The notes below the pieces were generated by a model. The model was not told the DNA's origin. It worked only from the letters and a program-made list of their open reading frames with translations, and did not search any database. From Armillaria gallica (taxonomy: Eukaryota > Basidiomycota > Agaricomycetes > Agaricales > Physalacriaceae), in the NCBI GenBank assembly GCA_037576215.1, contig JBANDB010000015.1, forward strand, positions 186,001-250,000: a stretch of 64,000 nt of DNA, given 5' to 3'. The position numbers were made by a program, and so were the translations under genes. How positions within the stretch are numbered: position 1 is the stretch's first letter; each line of letters starts with the position of its first letter. Positions 49,601 to 61,010 of the stretch are shown here, one piece after another.

Positions 49601-51364
49601 GAGTCCTGATACAGCTGATACATTGCATGGGGACTGCCAGTATGTGATGAAGGGAGGACAATACACTGGCCAGAGTCTTGCAATCCATCAGCATTAGTAG
49701 CTGCATCCACCACTCCCTTATACAGATCTGCACAGATAGTTTTCTGATTGTTCCAAACCCAGTTGAGATCACTTTGTTCAATTGAGGCCCATGCATCCAC
49801 AACATACTGATGGGTCAGGCTCCCTCCTTTAAACAATGATGCATCTGGTTCAACAGTTGGGCGCTCATGAAGACAATAAGTGTAATACATATGTTGGGTG
49901 ACCTTTTTACACTCTGTACGGGTTCCTGTCTCCTCCAGAGAGATATATTGATTCCAACCCAGTTCTCCATAAGGAAGGAGAAGAATATAATGAAGAGACT
50001 GATAGCTTGGATGTAGCTGGCTGATGTGTTTAAGAGATTGATCATGCATGCATAAAACAATATCCTGTTCATTCTTCACTGGCTCTGATCCATCTCCAGG
50101 AATGACAGCAGCCAACTCATTTGCTGTTGGCAGATTGTACCACCGACCATCAGTGCCATCACCCACATGCAGTTGCACTTCAAGATTTGGATACTCCTCA
50201 TGGGGTTTGTCCTTCATGATGAGATAGGCATGTTGATATAATGGGACATATGGATTTACATCGTGAAGTAATCCCTGCAGTGCAGACATAATCTCAGGCT
50301 TCAGATTAGGATTGCGATGATTATGCATTCCCAATGCCTCCATCGGATCATGTATATACAGCTGTGCATAAGACATCTTTTGGTTTTCTCCAGGTAGCAG
50401 AGATCCCATCCGATGGTGAAGCTCACCAGATATACGAAAGGAGTATGGTCCAGAAGAATTTGTAACTGCCTCATCCACCTTTACAGCCACTGATATAAAT
50501 GCTAAAGCTGCATTGTATTGTTGGATATTTTTCATAAAAGTATTAGACATTGGACTGATGCCACACAGAAGATTTTGGAGAATGCCAGGAGCAGGACAGA
50601 GATTAGGGAGTTTGACCTATCCTTGCAAGCAGCACATGGCAAAATGGGGTCTGGTCCTTGACTTGGACTTGAGATGCTCATTATACCAATGTGGTGCACC
50701 ACAGTATTCACAAATCCACTCCATTTTTCTAATACTCTGCTGAGAATGTGGTTCAACATATGGATGTCTTGCATAAGGAAGCAAGGAAGGTATGGTCCTT
50801 GGTTGTGGTGGAGGTGGTGGAGGAGGCAGAGGAGGCAGAGGAGGTGTAGGTGGTACAGGTGGTGATGGTGATGGAGGTGGTGGTGTTGGGATTGGAGCTG
50901 GTGGTGGTGGTGGTGACATTGGTTCCATGTCAATATCTGGTGGTGAGACAGGCCATTGATGAACAACTTGGACTGCACCATGCCCACACCCATGCTCACG
51001 ATTCTGCAGAGGCTGTATTACAGGGACCCCACTGTGCAAGGAAGACTGACCACCTGGAGCACCACCATGGCCAGAACCATGTGGTCTGCCACAATGAACA
51101 CCTCTGGTGGCCACAGCAGAGACTACAGGCATTGGATGTTCACATGGATAGTCCAGCTGAGATGGAATATGAGTCTCTGGTGGAATATGGAAGCGTGGAA
51201 GGGTGATATTAGGATCAGGACCTGGATGTGGAGATCGGCCATGGTGATGGGAAGGAGAGGTCATTTGCAGATGCTGAATGCACTCACGTTCACGCTGAGT
51301 ATGGAAAACACACTCAGGTGTAATTGGTGGAGAATCATGTGCTCTGGATAGAGTAGAAGGGTTC
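46614..51364 (-). pseudogene. Helitron RepHel protein: zinc finger, Rep (HUH) and Pif1-like helicase, inactivated
   Basis: The protein nicks and unwinds DNA for rolling-circle transposition. Order from the N-terminus: Pro/His-rich region and Cys-rich finger (CEYCGAPHW...MCCLQG, to 50620); Helitron N-domain (50550-49400, with GSPHAMYQLYQDSMAI and MMTANPKWPEI); Rep motif HGLPHMHLL (49357-49331); the two-tyrosine region KYIHKYIYKGHD (about 48945-48905); helicase motifs AGGGGKTF (Walker A), WDEVPM, FSGDFHQTLPV, NMRL and INKSQGQS, ending at 46614. A 56-bp GT..AG intron (47495-47550) joins FSG to DFHQTLPV. Breaks: TAG at 50617-50619, frame shift at the short A-run at 49413-49416, TGA at 48992-48994, TAG at 48950-48952, TGA at 47921-47923. 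Walker A reads AGGGGKT rather than GGxGxGKT. Identity is certain; the copy is dead. Confidence 0.92.
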
Positions 51365-52301
51365 CTATCAGAGAACAGTCTATCAGAATTTCATCTGATA
51401 AGTGATAAGAGATACATACATTGCAGGATATAGAAATGTAGAAATACTGAACTTGATCACAGTGTAACAAACCTCTATACTACAGAAATCTATAAATGAC
51501 TGTCACCAAACCAAAAGATTTGACACAAAGGAATTCGATGCAACAACAGCAGTTTATGAAGCTACACTTCCACAAATGGAAGGGGGGGACAACTATATCT
51601 GTGTGAACACAAATACCCAATCGGTCCTGCCACACCAATCTCCCTGGCTCATTGCCCTTGATAAAGGCCCCTATTCACAGGCATGCAGGAGGGTAGGCTT
51701 GTGACCAAAAACTGTGCCCTAAAGAAAGCAAAGAGGCCCAGAATCAAATCTGAGAGCTCTTGTCTTCACTTTGACACAGAAATTGAGGGGATCACCCAGC
51801 GGCACCTTGATCTACTCTGTGCAAATGATCTGGACTGAAAACAGCCAAATATAGACTCCAGAAGCAAAAAGGAAGTCACTTCCATAAGAGAAAATGCGAA
51901 CTGGAGCAAGGACACCTGAAAAGAAAATCAGCAAAAATGATCTTCCATCAAAGATTGATAAGCAGCACCGTGAATAGGGCACAAAATTTGACTAAAAGAG
52001 TGTGATCAGATGGGCCAATATCATCAAAGATGGAACTAATGCTTACCTGGGATAGATGTGGTGCAAGAAGTCTCAAATGGGGCACCAAAGGTGGTGGAAA
52101 GAGGCACTGACCACGAAAATGGGAGGTGGCAGTGCTCCATGATTCAAACTCAGCCAGCTTGCGCCGTGGGATGGCAAAAGCTGTCATAATTGAAACTCAG
52201 CCAGATTATGCCAGGGGATGGCAATGGCCGGAAATTTCAGAGTCCACTAATTTTACATAAGCAAATTGTGTGGCTGTGGTCCACCTGTATTAATATATAG
52301 A

Positions 52302-55300
52302 TGGAAACTTGTCTTTGTTTCCAGAGTAGTCAGCCCATTTCAGAATTGACCAACGATAATAGAGAGCGCTCGGTAATGTAAGTGTGCATCTTCCCACAAA
52401 AATCATTAAAAAGTGGACATTGCACCTGGTAACCAAGCGAAATAGAAAACACCTGCAAGGTATGTCGATTTCAATTGAGAGATGTACCTTACTTACTTTG
52501 GCAAAGTGCTTCTCAGGAGTGCTCTTCCCCTGTACATCTGTAGAGGCAAGAAACAGTGGGTAGCAGAAGCACAAATAGCTTACATGAAGTGAAGGTGTCT
52601 TCACAGTACTCGTTTGATTTTTCTGTTCTTAATTCTGTACCAGCCATCGGTATGGAACAGATAAGCAAGATCCCCCACCCCTCCTTCTTCTGCTCACACT
52701 GGTCAACTTGTCAGGCTAGTAGTACTGACCCTTGGCAGAGGAGCCGTAACAGAAGGCGCAGTTCAGTTCACATTTATATTTCAGACACTGTGTTTTACGG
52801 GCTGCTATTGAAAACAAGAACACATCTTAAGATGTTCCATGGCTGGGTGTGTCTATCAAATGTCCAATTGTACTGCTACTAACCAATGTTACGTTCCACA
52901 GATCTTTCATTCTTCTACAAATATTAGGCTTGTTCATGTTCATCCTATGCATAAATGAGCACTCTGGAAAGCTCTCTCTTTTGGAATTTGCCTGATCAGA
53001 TTTTTTTATAGTGATTGACATTGCAATTATCAGCACTTTTTATCTCCAGCAGCCTGATTTTGAATCTGGTACCCCTTTCGGATAAGGGGGTGATTCCAAC
53101 ACCGATGTCATTTCATCTCACATTCTTAGCCCCTGGAAGTTAAGGGGATTATCCTTCAACATGGCATGGTTGACTCCAGTGAGGGTAGCCCTCTTCGCGG
53201 AACATGCTTCCAAATGGTGATGAGAGACTGAGGCAGTGGAGATTTTGATGATTCAGACAAGGATTCCGGAGAAGAAGAGTATGGGATAGATCAAGGACCT
53301 GATACAGGTCTTCAATACATTCCCATACTGCTGCTAATTCGTATCCTCAGACTCAGCATCAAGCAGCACTGGCATGTGCATTTTCACCTGATGCGCTTGA
53401 TAGTCTCCATGAACCCAATTCAGCATTTCTGGCATGTTCATAGCTGAGGCCAGCATAAAGAACAGTGATGACAATGGCAACAATGGCAACCAAGCAGGAA
53501 ATACTTTGGAAATACAGAGAAGCAAGGTAATGGTGTACAGTGGCCCAGGCCGAGAAGCCAAAAGTTCGAACTCCGATGTCCTCCTCTTGCCACTGAGACA
53601 ACAAGCAAGCCACACCGCCAATGTTCTATCCGTGCCAGTCACAGTCTACATAGATTTGACTTCATGCTTAATGCTGCAGTAGAATACCACACTGGTACAT
53701 TTTTACAAGATGACATTGATTTTATTGAAATATGAATTATTTTAGCTTAAATTACTGCCAACTCACATTACTTTCAACTATATGGGAAACAGCCTCTCTG
53801 CAAAAAACCGTGACTGTGAAGTTCTGGCTTTGAGATGGCCTGGAGATGGGGTGCAAAGTTCAAGGGAGGCACCGTCAAGGTACGTCAATGATGTTTGTCT
53901 TCGCCAATTCAGTTTTACTCACATGGGAACACTCAGTCCATAGTCTTTGACAGTCACCTGGCTGATCTTGACACTTTGATACTGCATTGATGACAATGAG
54001 GCAGCCAAGAGTGAAGGGGAGACCATTGCAGCTCTCATCAAACTACAGCGTGTACCTCCATCTTTGTTTCTATTTATCAATTCATGAGGAGTAAATTGTG
54101 CACTGTAGGTGCATATAATCACATCATGCACCCCTAGTCTTAGATCTGAGCCTTTACCCCTCAATGTAGCAAGGAAAACCTGTTTATTTAAATCCCACTG
54201 TAGCAAGGCTCTGTACAGCAAGGCATATATTACTCTCTGTACAGCTATGCTTTGTCAGACCGCCACCTACCGTTTTGGTAAGCATGCTCCCCAGCATGGA
54301 TTGGATGTATTGGAGGCTATTGCATGCCTTCCCGCTCACTGTGTGGCTAGGAAAAAATGTACTGGCATTAAAAAATATTTTCGAACCCATTCCCAATGTG
54401 ACGCTGCTGCCCCGCCTTCACAGTTAGCTGGATTCGATGCAACACGTTTGGATGGACTTTTTTTCTTATCCACGCATTCGGGTTTAAAATATTTAATATT
54501 GAAGTATAAAATATTATAATACAAATAAATATCAAATAAATTTAATAGGCAGGATTGGGGGCGGGGGCTACCGTGCACGCTGGAAGGCATTCAGAAATGC
54601 ATATATGGTGGAAATAAGTCTGCCACCACACATAGCTGCCGAAATGCAGCAAACAAGGGCCATGCAATGCCCCGAAAAACAGTATTTTGAGTATTGGGGG
54701 CGGGGATGTCATCGATGGCAGCAACAATAATTGGCAGCATGGGTGGGTATACAGTGGGTGGTTGTATGCTACCCCATACTGAATGTAGCCCTGGCCACAA
54801 ATCTCTGGCGGTGGCATGGGCTGGGGATGAGATATGGGCGAGGTAGGGATCGGGGCCCCCATGCAGTGTTACGGTGAGCTCTCAGGGAGAAAATGAGACC
54901 ACCATCAGGTTTCCCAGTGTCGAAAATGAGGGTAGTGATCTGTTGGTGGTTGTATGGTTGATGGAGGGTGCGGGAGGTGGTGGGGATGAGGATCGAGCAT
55001 CATCATCATCGTCAGGGGTGTTGATGGTGTCAGGAGATAAATCTGGTCTGGTAGTCGTGATCCCCCATGTTGACAATGAGGGATACATGAAGGAGGGGGG
55101 AAATTTGAGCCTGGGGCGGGCAGTAGGACCTGATGTTGGTATCGGGCAGGGGTGACAGTGGCAGGGCCATCAGTGCTCGCATAGCGGTCGTCTTGGCCTC
55201 ATCTGTCATGTCCCTGGCAGGGTAGTTGACCCTCAAATTTTCATGGTCGTCGCTTCCATCGTTGGGCGTCAGTGGCCCAATCTTCATCCCGCCCTCCTGC

Positions 55301-55549
55301 TCATGCCCTCCCTCCCTGCTATGTATCCCAACAGCATTCTGTCTCTCTCACAGCCCTGCCCTACCCTCTACCGTGTCCCTCTATCGTCTTTTGACCGTCC
55401 AGGCCATTCTCATTGTCGTCATTGTAGTCCTATTCATTGTCATCATCCTGCCAGTTGTTCTACACTTGTTGCTGTCCTGTGCTTGCAGATGGCACCCGAT
55501 CTTCGATGTTCTTGATCATCTGTGGTCATCTGAGTATGTGGTGATACAC
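52302..55549. other. Interval without a recognisable gene
   Basis: Contains moderately long but unassigned frames: 53334-53642 (minus, 102 codons, one hydrophobic segment), 54542-54862 (minus, 106 codons, Pro-rich) and 55226-55570 (plus, 114 codons, with a long hydrophobic run). 54480-54545 is very AT-rich. CpG content recovers in the 54.3-55.4 kb part. None of the frames shows a known domain. Confidence 0.4.
54122..54207. repeat. Short dispersed repeat (inverted relative of 60571-60657)
   Basis: Shares CCTAGTCTTA, CTGAGCCTTT, AGCAAGGAAAACCTGTTTA and CCCACTGTAGCAAG with the reverse complement of 60571-60657. Probably two fragments of one old element; its borders are not visible. Confidence 0.6.
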
Positions 55550-55896
55550 TTGGTATCAGGCTACCCGTAGATTTTGTGAATTTCTATTGAAATAGCACAG
55601 TCTACAAGGGGTACAGAGAGCTATAGTGAAGGCTTTACACTGATAGCTAGTATACTACATAAGATAGTGAGCAATACAGTATCAGAACGGACTTAGAGGC
55701 AACATCTAGACGAGTCAACTGTATAAGCCTTCAACACTGAATGCTATTCCCTGCCCAAAACAAGACTAGTTACAGTCGGAACCAAGGGACACATCGAGAT
55801 GGGTTATAAACCTAAAGCAGAACACAGAAGGACTAGATTACTTGTCATCTCAATGACCTGAATGAACCTAGAAAAGAATTGCTAAGTCCACAACGG

Positions 55897-57545
55897 TGAT
55901 TAGCCTAGACTTCCGTGGCAACGGCAACACCCAAAACTCGGTGAGAGCTTAGGCAATTAACGTAGCAACACAGCAATCAAGGCAATGTGTTTGCGAGTGG
56001 TTCGGTGCACCTCCGTGCGGTCAATTCCTCAATAACACAAGATACACTGCGACTTTCAGTCAGCGAAGTAGTACTCTTGGTCAAGGAGTACTAATAGATG
56101 TTGGCTGTAAGCCAGGAAGGATCTCGATAAACGAGATGGGACGGAATCTGGTATGACTTGAATACCAAGAAACTGTGATAGAAACTGCGAAAATGATCAA
56201 GAGACCACGAAAATGGGTCTAGAAATCGTAGCAACATGCTAGAAATCGTGGGGAGGGACTAGAAATCGTTGCGATGCTCTAGTAATCGTGTGGAAGGACT
56301 GGTAATCGTAGCAATGCTCTAGAAATCGTAGCAACACGCTAGAAATCATTGCGATGCTCTAGAAATCATGGCAATGGACTAGAAGATGTCGAAATAGCCT
56401 AGTAAACATGGCTTGGGGTGTACCTAATATTGTGAGTCAAAACAATAGCAATAAACGTACGGAGACTGCAAGAAACTGGTAGAAATCGTAGCAACTGAGG
56501 TGCTGAGTGGGGTGCTGCGGCAATAGATGCACGGCAACTCCGAACAATGATAAAGACAAGGGTGATCCTATGGAGCTGAACTGGGCCTACACAGAGGCAA
56601 TACTGAACTGGGTGATGCAAACGATGGCGATGTAGAAGGTGAAAGCAATGAAACAATCCTATGTGGTGAAAGTGAAGCAATGTTGTGGCATTAAAAGACA
56701 AAAGCAAGTTATTGACGCAAGATTTCGTGTATTGGTGCAACCAACAACGTTTAAAGAGTAAAGCAAGCGGTGGGGAATAACTTGTAGTAACCGTAGCTGA
56801 CTGGTAATGCCGTAGCCTCGTCAACTGGGTAAGAACTCGCTCTAAAAATGCAGTATCTACCTAGTTTTTATACTACAAGTACGATTTTATAAATAGAATA
56901 TTCTTCGAAGCCTTAGTAAGGCTGTAAGTCCTTGGCTTTTGTAATAGCCATAATAAACATATGGTATCTGTGGTTCTAAAGTAACAGCAAGTCTTCGACG
57001 TTGCCATGTATGGATGCGAACCATGTGGTTTTATTGAGCAAGGAGCGGATCATGAGGTGCTGTTTAGCTGCGGATTATTGAGCTGCAGTTGCCGTGCTGA
57101 GGTGTATGCGTGGGGCAACGATAATTCGAAGTCTTGGCACTGTAACAGCCTTAGTAAATGTGGTCTATAGTTGCCGTAGCTGTCATTATCGTAGCTGGGA
57201 GGGTACTCGCGTCAATCATGTCATTTCATTAAATGATTGATGGGCACATCAACTAGTGCTTCTGAGTGATGTAGCAACCCCGTTTTAGAATGATTGTCGA
57301 TCAAAGATGTCTTGCCATGATGGGATACGGTAATTGTGATGCGAGGCGAGCTTGGAAGGATAACGGAGTGTGTGAGGAGTGGTTGTTACAGTTTTAGGAT
57401 TGTATCTGAATGTTTGTGGCCTATACTGCGAAAATCCGTGGTATTATCGAGTGTGTGAGGATTATAATGGTGTCATTTCGAAGATATTGGGTGATGGATG
57501 GCTAAATCCCCGAATTCTGAGCATACAGAGCCTGGAGGCTCATCA
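55897..57545. mobile_element. Solo LTR, family 1, copy 2
   Basis: 1649-bp unit from TGATTAGCC to GGCTCATCA, flanked by ACGG on both sides (55893-55896 and 57546-57549), an exact 4-bp duplication. Alignable over its whole length with 23221-24811. The 58-bp length difference matches three extra 20-bp minisatellite units. TATAAATA at 56888-56895. An antisense frame of 141 codons (56399-56824) corresponds to the one in copy 1. More CpGs are kept than in copy 1, suggesting a younger or less methylated copy. Confidence 0.88.
56219..56400. repeat. 20-bp phased minisatellite inside solo LTR copy 2, ten units
   Basis: CTAG (once CTGG, at 56299) recurs exactly every 20 bp from 56219 to 56399. A typical unit is CTAGAAATCGTAGCAATGCT. 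Copy 1 has seven units. Confidence 0.9.
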
Positions 57546-58764
57546 ACGGTTCACAACGTGAAATGAACTTAGTCTAGAACACAAATAAACTTGGAATAAC
57601 TGAATAACCGACGCTTGGCACTGAGATAGCTAAAGATTGCGCAGTGATCGAAGCAAATACAATCTCAGTCCGACGATCGATCATGATCGGTGGTTACATC
57701 CTTGAAATACTGCGCAATTTGTAGTATTGAATAGGAATCCATGCAGCAAGGCATGAAGGAGAAGCAAGGAGTTCCTATGGACCATTAGGACACTCCTCGG
57801 CAATAGAATGACCGCTAGTCATTCCACCCAACTGAATAGAAACCTCGGAATGGCACAATCCTTGTAAAATTATTACTCATCATTTGTATTGATACCCAAA
57901 GCTCGTACCATAATTACTTTTAGATACAAGCTCCTATACCTAGACTAGAAATCGTATAAATTAGCAGCGACTAGACGCATAATGGCAGGAAAGCATTCCC
58001 CCGTGTTTGTGCTAGTAGCCTTATAGCTACCTAATCAATCACTGGTTTTAATTGCATATCCTTGACTGAAGTGAATTAAGTTTACCAAGTCAACCTCAAA
58101 AGGGCGGCTATAAGTAATCTAGAAGAACTAAGTAGGAAGAAGAGTCATTCCCATGTTTGTGCCTTGCTAGTTAATTGAACTGCTCCGCATCCAAAGGCCT
58201 CATGCTCCCTCACCGACTAAAGTGATCTAGACGTGTTAAGTCGACCACAGACCAAAAATGTTGCCTAGGTGAAGTGAAATAAGCCCTAGAACACTTTAAG
58301 TTCGAACAGTTAACGAGTCAGTGTATTCTAGAGTCTGTGTACTCTTTGCAAGTCTCATACTTGAAGCCAGGACCTGTGTGTTCTTTGTAGAGTCTGTGTA
58401 CTCTTTGTAGAACTTCAGTTCTTTCTTGCAAGTGTGTGTGCTTGTGTTGTAATTGAGTCCATGTACTCCAGAGCAATTACGCTCTTTGTAGACCTCTAGG
58501 TCTTTGATTGTTCCATTGTTAAAGCTTGTCTAGTTAAAGCCTTACCAGCTCTCCTAGATGAAGTCGTTTCGAGTCTAAGCCACTCAAATTATACCTTACA
58601 AACCCCCACATCCATATACCTCGCTATCGCAATTAGTGTATCTCATGTAAACACTTCTAGATTTGAATCGAAGTTGTTTTGAAACAAACCCAATTGATTA
58701 TCGATATCTAAGTACACCATGAGTGCTTCTACCGTACTCACCCTCGAACTTAAACATTGGTGAT

Positions 58765-58784
58765 TGTGTGTGTGTGTGTGTGTG
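58765..58784. repeat. TG dinucleotide microsatellite
   Basis: About ten uninterrupted TG units, immediately after the short frame at 58719-58763. Confidence 0.9.
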
Positions 58785-58860
58785 AGATTTAGTATCTAGA
58801 TTGACGATCTAGACACTTGTTGCATTTGTGCGCTGCCCATTACTGAGCACATCAGCAGAT

Positions 58861-60831
58861 TCGCCTTCTGTGGGCAATTAGCCCCAATGTCGATGTGGGG
58901 GGTGCTGGGTAGGATGGGGGGATGGCGCCTGTTTTTGGGGTACTGGCTGGCAGAGCGTCATAGTCGTCATCTCTCTGGTTGATGGCTGTTGTGAGGGATC
59001 TATTTCGATGTCACAGACAGTGCTACCTTGCATGAGGGCTTACACATGAGGTGGAGGGTAAATGGTCGCTCTCCGGGGCTGTTGGGGCTGCTGGATGCAC
59101 CAAAAACACCTATATTTGATGCATTAGTACCATAAAGAAATAAAACATACCTTTAACCCATGAAAATGGGCAATGCAGATGAGCAAGAGGAAGGGAAATG
59201 AACCGATGGTGGTGGAAAGGAAGGAAAAAAGGTGCTGCACAGCCACTCAATCACTGTGCAGATGTACGGTCCGGGGTGATCGAGCGAGCGGAATGCACCC
59301 TCGGAGTGCTTCTGCTGCTCGATGTATGCCCTCCGAGGTCCCAGAAACCATCGGCATACCTCAGTACATGTATTCATAATACTTGTATGTAGTTTTTAGT
59401 GTATTAGAGTACTTGTATCTTATGATATTCCCCATTTTATTCTCATTACCCCGCATTTTAGGTCTTTCTGAACAGTATATCACTACTACACCTCATACTG
59501 TTGTCATAAATAGCATCAAGGCAGCGGGATGTCCTAGAATACAAGTCATAATATTGCATCCAGGCCTCCGATCCACCCTGATCCACTGATACATGGCTTG
59601 ATATCGTGTTCAATCCTTAAGTAAAAGGCAATTACAATGTGAAGGTTTCTCAACTCATCGCACTATTGGGTATGGTGATGGCATCTTTTGTTCAGGGCAG
59701 TATTATATTTGGGTTCAAACCACTGTATGTAAGTGCTAGACATAGTTTTTGAGACACTTTATGTTGATTTCATGGTGTAGAGTGGCATTTACCATGGAAG
59801 CAATGGGACTTACTACATTTGAGAACAAAATTGCTATGTATTGAGCTGTCAGATTGTAATTCTGCCCTAATGGCTACTGGACTAGGTCAGTAACGATACA
59901 ATGAGTGTCCTATTAAAGTTCTGTGGCCCATAAATACGGCTAGAAGGAAAAACTAGCCAAGTATTTTGAAGAGCAGCAATTTGAGCATGCTCCGGCAAAC
60001 TCTGAAAATCATCGGAATGGCATTTTCTCACTTTCTGGCTAGTACAATGCACAGTCAGTGATATTGATATATGGAAAGGCAATATATGTATGTTTCTAAA
60101 GAATAATTACAGTATTTATTGTAGACAATAGCCCAAATTTCGGCCAGTTTTCAAGCCTGCTGGATTGGGAACAATACTTTCCCATGGGCTGCTACATCCA
60201 AGCGAGCACGGTCGAATCCAGCCAAAATGGGCAGCCTATGGGTCGGGAGGCAGCACCAGAATGTGCAAGATTATTTTTCGGCCCTGTACCGTTTTTTGGG
60301 GGCCCAAAAAGTGAGTGGGAGGGCAGGATATTCTATGCCTAATCCAATGGCCAATGCCCGGTGCCAATAAGCCAATCCGGCAATCTGGCTGTATGGGAAA
60401 TATGCCGCTTGTGCTGATCCATGATGTAATCCCATGGTTTCATGCATGGTTATGGGGAGCAGGGAAGGCGCGCTGGGCACTAATGTATTTCAATTGAAGG
60501 ATTATATAATACAAGGCCCCAGGCAGTGTTCCCAGGGTATATGACAGCTGCAGAGATTCCTACAGAGGATCTTGCTACAGTGGGAAATAATTAAACAGGT
60601 TTTCCTTGCTGTGTTGGGCAGAAAAAGGCTCAGAATTAAGACTAGGGCTCCATCATGATGATATTCTCGGCCTCAAGGAGGATGCCAACACATAGTCATC
60701 AGTTTTCAAAAGTACCAGCTGGTACGTATATGCTCTCTTTCATATCTGACTGATTACCAACCCTCGTGTTTGATATTTAGGCCAAATTTCAATATATACT
60801 TCCTCATTAGCAGTACTCACGAACCATTTAA
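58861..60831. other. Interval without a recognisable gene
   Basis: Only short frames (74 codons at most, 59153-59377 minus, Ser/Pro-rich C-terminal half). Some CpG-containing GC-richer patches (58880-59060, 60150-60330). Nothing recognised. Confidence 0.45.
60571..60657. repeat. Short dispersed repeat (inverted relative of 54122-54207)
   Basis: Reverse-complement partner of 54122-54207, with CTTGCTACAGTGGGA and AAACAGGTTTTCCTTGCT on the plus strand. Confidence 0.6.
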
Positions 60832-61010
60832 CTATCTTGTCTCACCAATGACGAATGCAAAGAAGACCATCTTGCAACAAACTCACATCTACAAATCATT
60901 TTGTACCTTGAACTCTTCGCTCCAGACACTGACTTCCCATTGAAGGTTGACAGTGCTTTCAAGAGTGAAGGAAGATCTCACAGAACTTGGGATGATATCA
61001 GTCGATGGTA
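60832..61010 (+). other. Coding-looking exon, unrecognised
   Basis: An uninterrupted plus-strand frame after a TAA at 60829 reads LTNDECKEDHLATNSHLQ and later LYLELFAPDTDFPLKVDSAF, ending DDISRW. A GTAAAT...ACAG intron (61010-61052) would continue the frame as YPDSTWHQSRNDHNK. Charge and hydrophobic pattern look protein-like, and the continuation enters the duplicated segment B. The family is not recognised; copy A has no equivalent of this exon upstream of its 6622 border. Confidence 0.35.

Larger units (their letters stand above)
46382..52301 (-). mobile_element. Autonomous-type Helitron, full length 5.92 kb
   Basis: Minus-strand element. The 5' end TCTATATATTAATACAG starts at 52301 with flanking A (complement of t52302); the 3' end GACATGGGGCATAGGCTTG stops at 46382 with flanking T (complement of a46381), so insertion was between A and T without duplication, as known for Helitrons. 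A hairpin lies 28 nt before the 3' end. The 255-bp 5' exon-like leader ends CCAG/GTAAGC at 52046, and the next exon begins after an AG at 51365. The body codes for a Rep-helicase protein with several stops. Both ends match the 2.21-kb element at 37578. The CTTG terminus differs from the common CTRR. Confidence 0.9.
55550..58860. other. LTR-retrotransposon-like remnant, split by solo LTR copy 2
   Basis: The flanks of the solo LTR at 55897-57545 look like one older element: about 350 bp to its left and 1.3 kb to its right, with repeated wording such as GTCTGTGTACTCTTTG (58335-58415). TTGGTATCAG at 55550-55559 matches the first ten bases of the usual Ty1/copia primer-binding site (initiator-Met tRNA). 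ATG 58719 starts a 14-codon frame (MSASTVLTLELKHW) that ends in TGA just before a TG microsatellite. No gag or pol domain is present and the borders are unknown. Confidence 0.3.

Noticed and set aside
50850..51206. Plus-strand Val-rich frames over 50850-51351
   Set aside because: Shadow of the GGT-repeat-rich (Pro-coding) minus-strand Helitron frame.
50617..51264. Separate proline-rich gene at 50617-51264
   Set aside because: It is the N-terminal part of the Helitron protein; the same finger and downstream sequence are continuous in copy 1 at 1-60.
55226..55570. Membrane protein gene on the plus strand
   Set aside because: A single hydrophobic run in GC-skewed low-complexity sequence, with no start context or homologous motif.
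23221..57545. The two family 1 LTRs as the ends of one 34-kb retrotransposon
   Set aside because: Each has its own 4-bp duplication and the DNA between contains unrelated elements; they are independent solo LTRs.
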